From: Streptobacillus moniliformis DSM 12112
GTDB lineage: Bacteria > Fusobacteriota > Fusobacteriia > Fusobacteriales > Leptotrichiaceae
DNA length: 64,000 nt
Direction of reading: 5' to 3'
NCBI RefSeq assembly: GCF_000024565.1
Contig: NC_013515.1
Span: forward strand, 1,594,497-1,658,496
This document shows positions 17,804 to 26,110 of this stretch, in pieces (position 1 is the stretch's first letter; each line of letters begins with the position of its first letter). Position numbers and translations under genes: made by a program. The notes beneath the pieces were generated by a model, which did no database searches, was not told the DNA's origin, and saw nothing but the letters and a program-made list of their open reading frames with translations.

Positions 17804-18496
17804 CTAAAACCCTTTATATTTTCTCTTTAAACTATTTAAATACATCTTTTTATCTTTGTCTACTTTTAGACTTTCTTTCATTTTTTGTATAGCCTTATTA
17901 TGTACCCAATCATTTACTATTTTGTTATTTTCTAAATATTCTAAAACTTCTTTTTCATGTTTTATGTAGCATTCACAAAAATACCAAGCTATTGCCATGT
18001 TTATATAATACTCATCTGTTTGTATTTTAGATAATAATTTTAGGTGATTTTCATTAAAGTTTTGTTTAATAAAATTAGTTCTTAATATTGTTACAGCATA
18101 TCTTACAGTGTATACATGTTTAGATTTTAACCACTCATAAACCTTTTTTTCTATAATTTCAGGATATTTTTCAGCTACCTTACCTATCCCTATATCACAA
18201 GTTGCCCAATTATCAATGAAAGGTAAAAATTTTTCTGTCATAGATATTAATGTATTTATGTCTTTTATCTCATTTAATAAATACATATGTATATGATTTT
18301 CTTCCATATATTCATGTGGAAGATTATTTAAATATTTTTCTTTATCTTCCTTTGATAGAAATTTTGCAAATTTTTTAAGATCTGGCATTCTTACCCCAAC
18401 TATATTTTCTACTTTTACTGTAGGTATAAGTTTAGCACTAAATTCCCTATAACTTAATTCTTGTTTAAAAAAAAGAAATTCTTTTACTTTATCCAT
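17804..18496 (-). CDS. AlkD-like DNA alkylation repair protein
   Basis: 230-residue HEAT-like-repeat protein of the AlkD/AlkC family, which removes bulky or cationic alkylated bases from DNA. Features seen: VRMPDLKKFAK near residue 35-45, NWATCDIGIG, TVRYAVTILRTNFI and AIAWYFCECY, all typical of the family's helical repeats and aromatic/acidic cleft. Start chosen at ATG 18496 (AGAAAGGA upstream); it overlaps the end of brnQ by 13 bases, so the two are coupled. Confidence 0.85.
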   Translation of the reverse strand: MDKVKEFLFFKQELSYREFSAKLIPTVKVENIVGVRMPDLKKFAKFLSKEDKEKYLNNLPHEYMEENHIHMYLLNEIKDINTLISMTEKFLPFIDNWATCDIGIGKVAEKYPEIIEKKVYEWLKSKHVYTVRYAVTILRTNFIKQNFNENHLKLLSKIQTDEYYINMAIAWYFCECYIKHEKEVLEYLENNKIVNDWVHNKAIQKMKESLKVDKDKKMYLNSLKRKYKGF

Positions 18497-19791
18497 ATTT
18501 TCTTTCCTTTCTGTAATGTTATAGAAAAAATAAAGGCAATAATTGCAGGAACTAACCAACCTAAGTTTAGACTATAGAAAGGTAAATTAATAAATACAGG
18601 ATCTAATATATTCCCTATATATTTATTTAAAACCATACCTATACTAAATATTAATGTTGTATATACACATAATCTAAATACTAATTTAGAATTATCAAAA
18701 TATTCTGAAAATAGTCCAAGCAGTATTAAAACTAAAGATACAGGATATATTGATAATAATATTGGGATAGATATTTTTAATATATTTACAAGTCCAAAAT
18801 TAGCTAAAATAAATGATATTAAAATGTATGTTATAACCCAAGCTCTATGTGAAACTTTCGGATAATTTTGATTAAAATATTGACTTATAGATGTAATTAA
18901 TCCAACACTTACAGATAAACAGGCTATAATAAATATAGTTCCTAAAATTAAAGCTCCTAACATTCCATAATTCATTTTTACTACATTAACTAATATATCA
19001 GCTCCTGTTTTTGTATCAGGGAAATGACTTGCTGTAGCAAGACCTATATATGTTAGCATAAAATATACAATAAATAGTATTATTCCAGCTACTATTCCAG
19101 CCTTTATAGTTATTTTAGTTACATCTTTTTCATTAGTTACTCCTAAACTTTTAATTGCAAATGCTATTATTATTCCGAAATTTAATCCTGCTAATGCATC
19201 TGCTGTATTATACCCTTCAATGAAACCTTTTATAGCTGGTGCTGATATATAATCTCCGACAGGAGCTACCATATTAAATGGTTTAAATATTACTCCTAAA
19301 AACATTAATAGTATTAATAATAATAAAATAGGTGTTAATATCCTACCTAAAGTTGTTACAATTTTTTTAGGTTTCATAGATAAATAATATACTAATGAAA
19401 AGAATACTATAGTATACATTAACCTATAATAAATCACATTATCTAAATTTGTAATATACGGAGCAATTGTAATTTCAAATGATGTAGATGCATTTCTAGG
19501 TATAGAAAGATACGGTCCTATAGTTAAATACATGGCTGTTGTAAATATTAATGTAAATGATGAATCAACCATATTGGACAATTTATTTATTCCATTAAAT
19601 TTTGATACAACTATTACCCCAAGTACCGGGAAAACTATTGCTGTAATTGAAAAGAATATTAAAGAAATAAAGGCATTACTTCCTGATTCTTTTCCTAAAA
19701 TTGGAGGAAATATTAAATTTCCTGCCCCAAAGTATAATCCAAAAATCATTATACTTATACATCTAAATTCTTTTTTTGTTAAATTCCTCAT
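18484..19791 (-). CDS. brnQ: Branched-chain amino acid transport system II carrier
   Basis: 435-residue LIVCS-family sodium-coupled carrier for Leu, Ile and Val in the inner membrane, with about twelve predicted helices. The N-terminal FGLYFGAGNLIFPPILGKESG signature and the internal GYNTADALAGLNFG motif are characteristic. Start at ATG 19791 follows GGAGTGAGA; a GTG two codons earlier is less likely. First gene of a two-gene unit with the alkD-like gene. Confidence 0.93.
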   Translation of the reverse strand: MRNLTKKEFRCISIMIFGLYFGAGNLIFPPILGKESGSNAFISLIFFSITAIVFPVLGVIVVSKFNGINKLSNMVDSSFTLIFTTAMYLTIGPYLSIPRNASTSFEITIAPYITNLDNVIYYRLMYTIVFFSLVYYLSMKPKKIVTTLGRILTPILLLLILLMFLGVIFKPFNMVAPVGDYISAPAIKGFIEGYNTADALAGLNFGIIIAFAIKSLGVTNEKDVTKITIKAGIVAGIILFIVYFMLTYIGLATASHFPDTKTGADILVNVVKMNYGMLGALILGTIFIIACLSVSVGLITSISQYFNQNYPKVSHRAWVITYILISFILANFGLVNILKISIPILLSIYPVSLVLILLGLFSEYFDNSKLVFRLCVYTTLIFSIGMVLNKYIGNILDPVFINLPFYSLNLGWLVPAIIAFIFSITLQKGKKIWIK

Positions 19792-19822
19792 TCTCACTCC
19801 TCTAATCTTACAAGTTGGGCTT

Positions 19823-19850
19823 ATTATACAATATTTATATAAGTTTGTAA
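19823..19850 (-). promoter_or_regulatory. brnQ promoter
   Basis: Minus strand TTACAA (19845-19850), 16-bp spacer, TATAAT (19823-19828), 31 bases before the ATG. Confidence 0.6.
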
Positions 19851-19931
19851 AATATATATTGTATTAGAAATCATATATTTTATATATATACCCATTTTTA
19901 AAAGATTTAACCTTTTGAAAAGTAAAAATCA

Positions 19932-19946
19932 TTCCATATTATGAAA
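19932..19946. promoter_or_regulatory. Copy of the cassette palindrome
   Basis: TTCCATATTATGAAA, 14 of 15 bases of the shared palindrome, 78 bp upstream of the -35 at 20025. The rest of the 320-bp gap between brnQ and the next gene holds the two divergent promoters only. Confidence 0.5.
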
Positions 19947-20024
19947 TTATTAGTATAAAACTTGATTTATTACTTTAAAAATGTACAAAAAGTTCAAATT
20001 CAATGAAAATTACATTTTCAACAT

Positions 20025-20053
20025 TTGACTAATTACACTTTTAAAGTTAAAAT
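20025..20053 (+). promoter_or_regulatory. Cassette promoter 3
   Basis: TTGACT (20025-20030), 17-bp spacer, TAAAAT (20048-20053); preceded by AACAT and with AAAGT before the -10, as in promoters 2 and 4. Drives three tandem tiny genes. Confidence 0.75.
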
Positions 20054-20112
20054 AATGTTAGAAATATCTGATAAATTTAATGGATAAAAATAGTTTCTTG
20101 AAAGGAGAAAAT

Positions 20113-20286
20113 ATGAAAAAACTTTTTTTAGTTGACTTAATTGCAACATCTATAATTGTTTTAATACACATCAATATTTTACCCCGTTATATTAACTCAC
20201 AAAGTAATGTAAGTAGAATATTTTTTTTAATGCTATTATCATACTATAGTATAAGATATTTTATAGTAAAAAACTTTAAAAGTTAA
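20113..20286 (+). CDS. Tiny two-helix membrane protein, tandem copy 1
   Basis: 57 residues: MKKLFLVDLIATSIIVLIH, then a short loop around a Pro-Arg-Tyr, then a second hydrophobic helix and a basic end. Start at ATG 20113 is fixed by AAAGGAG. First of three tandem paralogues that share the K-L/T-LF-D-L start, a His at about 19-20, a Pro near 24 and the Y-F-I-I-K-K/N-F-K end. The 52-residue protein at 60729 has the same style. Likely inner-membrane; an immunity role toward the exported neighbours is a guess. Confidence 0.6.
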   Translation: MKKLFLVDLIATSIIVLIHINILPRYINSQSNVSRIFFLMLLSYYSIRYFIVKNFKS

Positions 20287-20325
20287 TATGTTACTTAGAA
20301 ATAAAAATAGAATAAAGGAGAAAAT

Positions 20326-20496
20326 ATGAAAAAACTTTTTTTAATTGATTTAATTGCTTCTTTTTTAATTGTTGAAACACATATCAGTGTTTTACCTCGT
20401 TATATTAAAACATGGTATATGCAATCTCTAATAGTGGTGTTAATTCTGGCATCTTACTTTATTATAAGACACTTTATAATAAAAAAATTTAAATAA
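20326..20496 (+). CDS. Tiny two-helix membrane protein, tandem copy 2
   Basis: 56 residues (MKKLFLIDLIASFLIVETH..., LPRYIK, second helix, IIRHFIIKKFK). The upstream bases AAAGGAGAAAAT are the same as for copy 1, indicating direct duplication of gene plus ribosome site. Clearly paralogous to the genes on either side. No known family. Confidence 0.6.
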   Translation: MKKLFLIDLIASFLIVETHISVLPRYIKTWYMQSLIVVLILASYFIIRHFIIKKFK

Positions 20497-20533
20497 CATT
20501 ACATAACATGTTTTATAGAAAAGAATACTAAAC

Positions 20534-20695
20534 ATGAAAAAAATAACTCTATTTGATTTAACTGCTTTATTTTTTATTGTTATTATACATGTTATTATTA
20601 TGCCCATGTTTATTCATTTATGGTATATTAATGTTGCAATACTTTATTCAATGTTTGCAGTATACTATTTTATAATAAAAAAAATTAAACATTAA
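20534..20695 (+). CDS. Tiny two-helix membrane protein, tandem copy 3
   Basis: 53 residues (MKKITLFDLTALFFIVIIH..., IMPMFIH, second helix ending YYFIIKKIKH). More diverged than copies 1 and 2 and with a poorer ribosome site. It closes the three-gene unit, ending nine bases before a strong terminator. Confidence 0.55.
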   Translation: MKKITLFDLTALFFIVIIHVIIMPMFIHLWYINVAILYSMFAVYYFIIKKIKH

Positions 20696-20703
20696 ATTAT
20701 AAT

Positions 20704-20728
20704 GTACCTCAAAAATGAGGTACTTTTT
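20704..20728 (+). terminator. Intrinsic terminator of the three-gene unit
   Basis: Perfect GTACCTCA/TGAGGTAC stem (20704-20711 / 20716-20723), AAAA loop, TTTTT tail. Confidence 0.9.
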
Positions 20729-20760
20729 CTTTAAAATCAACAACAGAAAACTTAAAAACA

Positions 20761-21025
20761 TTACACATTATGAAACATTTAGAATTAATGAGAATATATT
20801 TTAAAATATTTTTGAAAAATAGTTCCTCATATACAATGCAAATTGTAAATAATAAAGATATAAAAAATAAATACTAGAAACCTACGAAAATAGTATAAGA
20901 ATACATGTTTTATTTCAAATTAAATTATTGTAAAAACAAATATTCAAACTTTAAAATTTTAACATTTAATTTAAATTATTTTTTTAACATTTGACCAATT
21001 ATATTTTTAAAGTTAAAATAATATT
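20761..21025. repeat. Right arm of the long imperfect inverted repeat
   Basis: Reverse-complement counterpart of 17513-17773. Carries the palindrome copy TTACACATTATGAAA (20761-20775) and promoter 4. The two arms enclose alkD, brnQ and the three tiny genes. Confidence 0.75.
20991..21019 (+). promoter_or_regulatory. Cassette promoter 4
   Basis: TTGACC (20991-20996), 17-bp spacer ending TTAAAGT, TAAAAT (21014-21019). Confidence 0.75.
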
Positions 21026-21057
21026 GAACATAAAATAAAGAACGTAGATGACACATT

Positions 21058-21498
21058 ATGTCGAAGATTAAAAGAAATCTAACAATATTATCTTTATTGA
21101 TTATTCCTACATTAGGATTTTCTCAAGAAAGTAAGGAGAATTATGAAGAAATTAATAAAACCTCTTCAATAATGCTTATTAGTAATGAAAGTCCAGCAGT
21201 TAATAATGAAGATATGGTTGAAGTTGGTGAGATTGGTAAAAGTATAGGAGGAATTATTAGTGCAGCTGTTGGTGGAGTTATAGGAGCTTCTACAGCGAAC
21301 CCAGCTGTTGCAGGTGCAGCAGGTTATGCTGCAGGAGCAATTGGAGAAAAAATCGGAGATAAAGTAGAAGAAAAAATAAAAGAAGTAATAAAAGACTACA
21401 AAGAAAAAAAACAGGATGAAAAAGAATCAAATAATAAAAAAGATTATCAAATAATAGATTCTCCTGTAAAAAGTGATAGCGATATTGTAACAGCTTAA
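21058..21498 (+). CDS. Exported glycine-zipper protein
   Basis: 146 residues, unknown function. Sec signal peptide (MSKIKRNLTILSLLIIPTLGFSQ), a linker with SIMLISNESPAVNNEDMVEVG, a glycine-zipper hairpin at about 63-103 (SIGGIISAAVGGVIGAS, AAGYAAGAIGEKIGD) and a strongly charged helix (GDKVEEKIKEVIKDYKEKK). The linker, zipper and 'GDKxxxK' tail align with the protein at 60372. The ribosome site is weak, as for the 17489 gene, whose start context (CACATTATGTC / TACATTATGTC) it shares. No immunity-like gene follows; the three tiny genes lie just upstream on their own promoter. Confidence 0.65.
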   Translation: MSKIKRNLTILSLLIIPTLGFSQESKENYEEINKTSSIMLISNESPAVNNEDMVEVGEIGKSIGGIISAAVGGVIGASTANPAVAGAAGYAAGAIGEKIGDKVEEKIKEVIKDYKEKKQDEKESNNKKDYQIIDSPVKSDSDIVTA

Positions 21499-21532
21499 TT
21501 TATTTCGTCTTATTATCGAAAATAAACATATT

Positions 21533-21566
21533 GGGATTAACTTATTAAAAAGTTAATCCCTTTTTT
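21533..21566 (+). terminator. Strong intrinsic terminator
   Basis: Perfect GGGATTAACTT/AAGTTAATCCC stem (21533-21543 / 21550-21560), six Ts. The remaining gap to the next gene contains that gene's promoter and little else. Confidence 0.92.
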
Positions 21567-21720
21567 ATTTTAATTGAAAATGCTGTTTTAGATATATAAA
21601 ATATATTAAAGATGTTTTAATCAGTATTCTAAGTTTATGTTGTATGTATTAAGAAATTTGTCATATTTTTTTTTATTTCAGTATATCTTTTAAAATAGTT
21701 TGATTTACAAAATAAAAATG

Positions 21721-21749
21721 TTGAAAATCCAATTAAAATTATATATAAT
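21721..21749 (+). promoter_or_regulatory. Promoter of the ABC transporter operon
   Basis: TTGAAA (21721-21726), 17-bp spacer, TATAAT (21744-21749). Just downstream TTTAGTA-ttaaat-TACTAAA could be an operator. Confidence 0.7.
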
Positions 21750-21810
21750 AGTAAATAGTTATTTAGTATTAAATTACTAAACAAGTTAAAAATAGTTAAG
21801 GAGATTTCTT

Positions 21811-23436
21811 ATGAAAAAATATTTGTCATTTTTAATAAGTGGACTATTAGTATTATTACTATTTGCTTGCTCAATTAAAAAAGAATATGAATCTACAAAA
21901 GTTAGAACTAGAAAGGGGAGGGCAACTAATGAACTTGTAGTTTCTATGGGTTCAAGAATAAGTGAATTTGATCCAAAAGATGGATTTGGTACGCATAATG
22001 AAACACATATATTATATAGCTCATTACTTAAAAGAACGGCTGATCTAGAAATAGTTGGAGATTTAGCTAAAGATTATACAATATCTAATGATGGTTTAAT
22101 GTGGACATTTGATTTACATGATAATTTTAAATTCTCAAATGGTGAAATGGTAACTGCTGAAGATGTTAAATTTACATTTGAAATGTTAAAAAATGACGGT
22201 AGAAATTGGGATTTATCATTTATAGATAAAATAGATGCACCAAGTAAAACTAAAGTTATCTTTACTTTAAAAGAACCAAGATCTACTTTTGCACAATCTC
22301 AATTAATAGAAGTTGGTATTTTACCTAAAGCTCATTACAATGATAATTTCAAAAAAAATCCTATAGGTTCAGGACCATATAGATTAGTGGAGTATAAACC
22401 AAATGAACAAGCTATTTTTGAAGTTAATCCATACTGGCATGGAGAAGAACCATATTTCAAAAAATGGACTTGGGTTTTATTAGATGAAAATACAGCACTT
22501 GCCGCACTTGAATCAGAAGATGTAGATATAATTTATGCGACACCTGAATTTGCAGACAAGAAAATTAATGGTGTTAGCCTATTTGATATACCGTCAAATG
22601 ATGTGCGTGGATTATCTCTACCTTATGTTAAAAAAGGAGTTGTTGAAAGTTCTCCTAAAGGATATCCTGTTGGAAATGATGTTACTAGCGACCCAGCTAT
22701 AAGAAATGCACTTAATGTAGGGTTAGATAGACAAAAAGTTATTGATACTGTATTAAATGGTCATGGTAAACCTGCATATTCTATTGTTGATGAAATGCCA
22801 TTCTGGAATCCTGATTCTATAATTAAAACTAATGATATTGAAATGGCTAAGAAAATTTTAGATGATGCTGGCTGGAAAGTTGGAGCAGATGGAATTAGAG
22901 AAAAAGATGGTCTAAAAGCTGAATTTGAATTATACTATGCAACAAAAGATCAATTAAGAACTAATGTAGCTGTAGAAGCTGCAAACCAAGCTAAAGATTT
23001 AGGAATAAACATTAAACTTGTTGGTAGTGATTGGGAAGAGATTATAACAAAAATACATGAAATCTCTGTTTTATATGGTGGAGGAAGACTTAACCCAGTT
23101 CCATTATATGATTCATATCACCCAAATTTAATACATAAATTATGGGGAAATGTAACTTTCTACAACAATACAAAAGTTACTGAATACTTAGATAAAGCTA
23201 TTAAAAGTCCAAGTCTTGAGGAAGCAAACAAATATTGGAAGCTTGCTCAATGGGACGGAGAAACAGGATTATCTATAAGAGGAGATTTACCAAATGTTTG
23301 GTTAGTTAGAATAAATCACACTTATTTAGGTGATAGTAGAATTAATGTTGGTAAACAAGGAATACATAGTCATGGACATGCTTGGGGGTTAATAGCAAAT
23401 ATTAATGAATGGACATGGGAAGAAAATAATAAATAA
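21811..23436 (+). CDS. Nickel/peptide ABC transporter substrate-binding lipoprotein
   Basis: 541-residue SBP family 5 lipoprotein anchored on the periplasmic side; lipobox LLFAC with Cys20. The body has the family signature LMWTFDLHDNFKFSNGEMVTAEDVKFTFE at about 90-118 and LEPRSTF-like and GSGPYRLVEY segments. This family binds peptides, nickel chelates or similar ligands; sequence alone does not decide. First gene of a five-gene operon; a hairpin after it probably boosts its level relative to the permeases. Confidence 0.88.
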   Translation: MKKYLSFLISGLLVLLLFACSIKKEYESTKVRTRKGRATNELVVSMGSRISEFDPKDGFGTHNETHILYSSLLKRTADLEIVGDLAKDYTISNDGLMWTFDLHDNFKFSNGEMVTAEDVKFTFEMLKNDGRNWDLSFIDKIDAPSKTKVIFTLKEPRSTFAQSQLIEVGILPKAHYNDNFKKNPIGSGPYRLVEYKPNEQAIFEVNPYWHGEEPYFKKWTWVLLDENTALAALESEDVDIIYATPEFADKKINGVSLFDIPSNDVRGLSLPYVKKGVVESSPKGYPVGNDVTSDPAIRNALNVGLDRQKVIDTVLNGHGKPAYSIVDEMPFWNPDSIIKTNDIEMAKKILDDAGWKVGADGIREKDGLKAEFELYYATKDQLRTNVAVEAANQAKDLGINIKLVGSDWEEIITKIHEISVLYGGGRLNPVPLYDSYHPNLIHKLWGNVTFYNNTKVTEYLDKAIKSPSLEEANKYWKLAQWDGETGLSIRGDLPNVWLVRINHTYLGDSRINVGKQGIHSHGHAWGLIANINEWTWEENNK

Positions 23437-23448
23437 AAGAAAACTAAA

Positions 23449-23494
23449 AGCTGGTTTATTTTAAAATTAATTTTAAGATAAATCAACTTTTTCA
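23449..23494 (+). terminator. Intercistronic attenuator after the binding protein
   Basis: Long near-perfect hairpin (23449-23488; about 17 of 19 pairs, with one G-U near the base and another inside) followed by TTTTTC. It lies inside the operon between lipoprotein and permease genes, the usual place for differential expression. Confidence 0.65.
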
Positions 23495-23506
23495 AGGAGA
23501 AATAAA

Positions 23507-24481
23507 ATGAATAAAAAAAATATAGTTTTTATTTTCAACAAACTTTTACGCTTAATATTTTTACTTTTTGGAGTATCTGTTTTTTCTTTTATTTTACTTA
23601 AATATTCACCAGTAGATCCCGTTTTAGCAAGTGTTGATTATGACATGAGTTTAACAAATGAACAATATGAAAAAATAGCAGAGTATTATGGCTTAAATAG
23701 ATCTATATTTACTCAATATTTCATATGGTTAAAAAACTTTATAACAGGAAATTGGGGTAATTCATTAATATATAATAAGCCTGTTATAGATATTGTTAAA
23801 AATCGTGCAATGTCATCATTTGCACTAATGGGAGTTTCATGGGTTTTATCAGGAGTTATAGGCTTTATTTTAGGTTCTCTTTCAGCATTTAAATTAGGTA
23901 AAATATTTGATAAAATGATAAAGTTTTTTTCATACTTACAAGCAAGTGTTCCTACTTTTTGGATAGGATTAATATTCCTCCTTATATTCTCTGCACAATT
24001 AAAATGGTTTCCAATAGGTTTATCATCTCCAATAGGAGTAATAAGTACTCAAGTTTCTTTTATTGAAAAAATAAGGCATTTGATACTTCCTGCATTTACA
24101 TTAAGTATACTTGGAATTGCAAATGTTACCTTACATACAAGAGAAAAAATGATAGATGTTTTAAATAGTGAATATGTAACTTTTGCAAGAGCAAGAGGAG
24201 AAAATAATTTTGAAATATTCAAAAATCACTGTATAAGAAATGCAATAACACCCGCAATAACATTACATTTTTCATATTTTGGTGAACTATTTGGTGGTTC
24301 TGTATTAGCTGAACAAGTATTTTCATATTCTGGTCTTGGTTCTACATTAACTCAAGCTGGTCTAAAAGGTGATAGTCCTCTTCTTTTAGCTATAGTTATT
24401 ATTGGAGCTGTATTTGTATTTTTAGGTAACATGATGTCTGATATATTAAATAAAATTTTAATGCCAAATTTAAGGAGATAA
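23507..24481 (+). CDS. Nickel/peptide ABC transporter permease, DppB/NikB type
   Basis: 324-residue inner-membrane permease with about six helices. The N-terminal helix is followed by the DppB-type periplasmic domain (DPVLASVDYD... LNRSIFTQYFIWLKNFITGNWGNSL). The EAA coupling loop is EYVTFARARGENNFEIFKNH near residue 225. It should pair with the next permease to form the channel. Good AAGGAG site; two bases from the following start codon's gene (coupled). Confidence 0.92.
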   Translation: MNKKNIVFIFNKLLRLIFLLFGVSVFSFILLKYSPVDPVLASVDYDMSLTNEQYEKIAEYYGLNRSIFTQYFIWLKNFITGNWGNSLIYNKPVIDIVKNRAMSSFALMGVSWVLSGVIGFILGSLSAFKLGKIFDKMIKFFSYLQASVPTFWIGLIFLLIFSAQLKWFPIGLSSPIGVISTQVSFIEKIRHLILPAFTLSILGIANVTLHTREKMIDVLNSEYVTFARARGENNFEIFKNHCIRNAITPAITLHFSYFGELFGGSVLAEQVFSYSGLGSTLTQAGLKGDSPLLLAIVIIGAVFVFLGNMMSDILNKILMPNLRR

Positions 24482-24482
24482 A

Positions 24483-25304
24483 ATGAAATTAGATGCAAGA
24501 ATACGAGTGATTTTATCAATAACATTTTCTATATTTATCATAGGACTTGTATTGATATTAAATATGAGTTTAAGTGATGAAGGGCTTAAAACAAATCATG
24601 TTATAAAAAATTTACCTCCATCATGGGATTTCATATTTGGAACAGATTCTTTAGGAAGAAACATGTTTGTAAGAACTATAAAAGGTTTAAACTTTTCTTT
24701 ATTAATAGGAGTATTAGGTGCAACAATAGGGGTAAGCATCGCTATAATTCTAGGTGTATTATCTGCTACAAGTAATAAGAAGATTGATTTAATAATAATG
24801 TGGTTTGTTGATTTATTCATAGGAATGCCTCATATTATTTTCATGATTTTAATTTCTTTTTCTGTTGGAAAAGGATCTAAAGGAATTATTATTGCTACTG
24901 CAATAACTCACTGGCCTGCATTAACAAGAGTGATAAGAAATGAAGTTTATAGTATTAAAAATTCTGAATATATTTTACTTTCAAAAAATATGGGGAAAAG
25001 TAAATGGTTCGTTATAAAAAAACATATTTTACCTATAATATTCCCTCAAATTTTCATAGGTTTTGTGCTATTATTCCCACATATAATATTGCATGAGGCA
25101 TCTATGACATTTCTAGGATTTGGTCTATCAGTTCAAAAACCATCTATAGGAATAATATTATCAGAAGCTGCTAAACATATTTCACTTGGAAATTGGTGGT
25201 TAGTAGTTCTACCTGGAGTAGCATTAATACTACTGGTAAAATGCTTTGATAATATAGGTGAATCATTAAGGATTTTAAATAATCCTCAAACAAGATATTT
25301 ATAG
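24483..25304 (+). CDS. Nickel/peptide ABC transporter permease, DppC/NikC type
   Basis: 273 residues, second membrane subunit. FGTDSLGRNMFVRTIKG at about 52-68 is the family's conserved periplasmic motif; the EAA loop is SEYILLSKNMGKSKWFVIKKHILP. The C-terminal FLGFGLSVQKPSIGIILSEA segment is typical. Starts directly after the dppB-type stop and ends eight bases before the first ATPase gene. Confidence 0.92.
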   Translation: MKLDARIRVILSITFSIFIIGLVLILNMSLSDEGLKTNHVIKNLPPSWDFIFGTDSLGRNMFVRTIKGLNFSLLIGVLGATIGVSIAIILGVLSATSNKKIDLIIMWFVDLFIGMPHIIFMILISFSVGKGSKGIIIATAITHWPALTRVIRNEVYSIKNSEYILLSKNMGKSKWFVIKKHILPIIFPQIFIGFVLLFPHIILHEASMTFLGFGLSVQKPSIGIILSEAAKHISLGNWWLVVLPGVALILLVKCFDNIGESLRILNNPQTRYL

Positions 25305-25312
25305 GAGGAAAA

Positions 25313-26110
25313 ATGAAAGATACATTGTTAAAGATAGAAAATTTATCTATTTCTTTTGAACAATATGGTAGGGGCTTAAAAAAATTTACTACTACACCTA
25401 TTGAAAATTTAAATATTGAAGTTAAAAAAGGTGAAATATTAGCTATTGTAGGTGCAAGTGGTTCAGGTAAAAGCTTATTAGCTCATACTGTTATGGATAT
25501 ATTACCTCCTAATGCTATTGTAAATGGAAAAATTTTATACAAAGATGAAATTTTAAGTAAAGAAAAGATAAAAAAATATAGGGGTGAAAAGATTACTTTT
25601 ATTCCACAATCAGTAAATTATTTAGATCCATCAATGAAAGTTAAAGATCAAATAAAAATTGGACTGAAAAATATGAAAAAAGAAGAAAAAGCAAAATTAC
25701 AAAAAGAAATATTTGATAAATTTGAATTAAAGGAAAATGAGATAGAACTTTATCCGTATCAACTATCTGGAGGAATGTTAAGAAAGGTATTATTTGCAAC
25801 AAGTATTAAGATGAATACAGAACTTATTATTGCAGATGAACCAACTCCTGGTATTCATCAAAGTGTATTAGATAAAGTTTTAAAACAATTAAGAAGTTTT
25901 GCAGATTCTGGAATTAGTGTAATACTTATCACACATGATATAATATCTGCTGTAAAAATAGCTGATAGGATTACTGTTTTTAAAGATGGAAGAACAATAG
26001 AAACAGTTCCAAGTAAATTTTTTAGTGGTGAGGGAGAAAATTTAAAAGAAGAATACTCAAAAAAACTTTGGAATGCTCTACCACAAAATAAATTTTTGGA
26101 GGTTAGATAA
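25313..26110 (+). CDS. Nickel/peptide ABC transporter ATPase, DppD/NikD type
   Basis: 265-residue cytoplasmic ATPase. Walker A GASGSGKS near residue 44-51, Q-loop FIPQS, signature LSGGMLRKV, Walker B LIIADEPT, H-loop THD. It lacks the roughly 60-residue C-terminal oligopeptide-transporter domain of OppD/DppD, which favours the Nik-like subgroup. Its stop overlaps the ATG of the second ATPase. Confidence 0.9.
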   Translation: MKDTLLKIENLSISFEQYGRGLKKFTTTPIENLNIEVKKGEILAIVGASGSGKSLLAHTVMDILPPNAIVNGKILYKDEILSKEKIKKYRGEKITFIPQSVNYLDPSMKVKDQIKIGLKNMKKEEKAKLQKEIFDKFELKENEIELYPYQLSGGMLRKVLFATSIKMNTELIIADEPTPGIHQSVLDKVLKQLRSFADSGISVILITHDIISAVKIADRITVFKDGRTIETVPSKFFSGEGENLKEEYSKKLWNALPQNKFLEVR

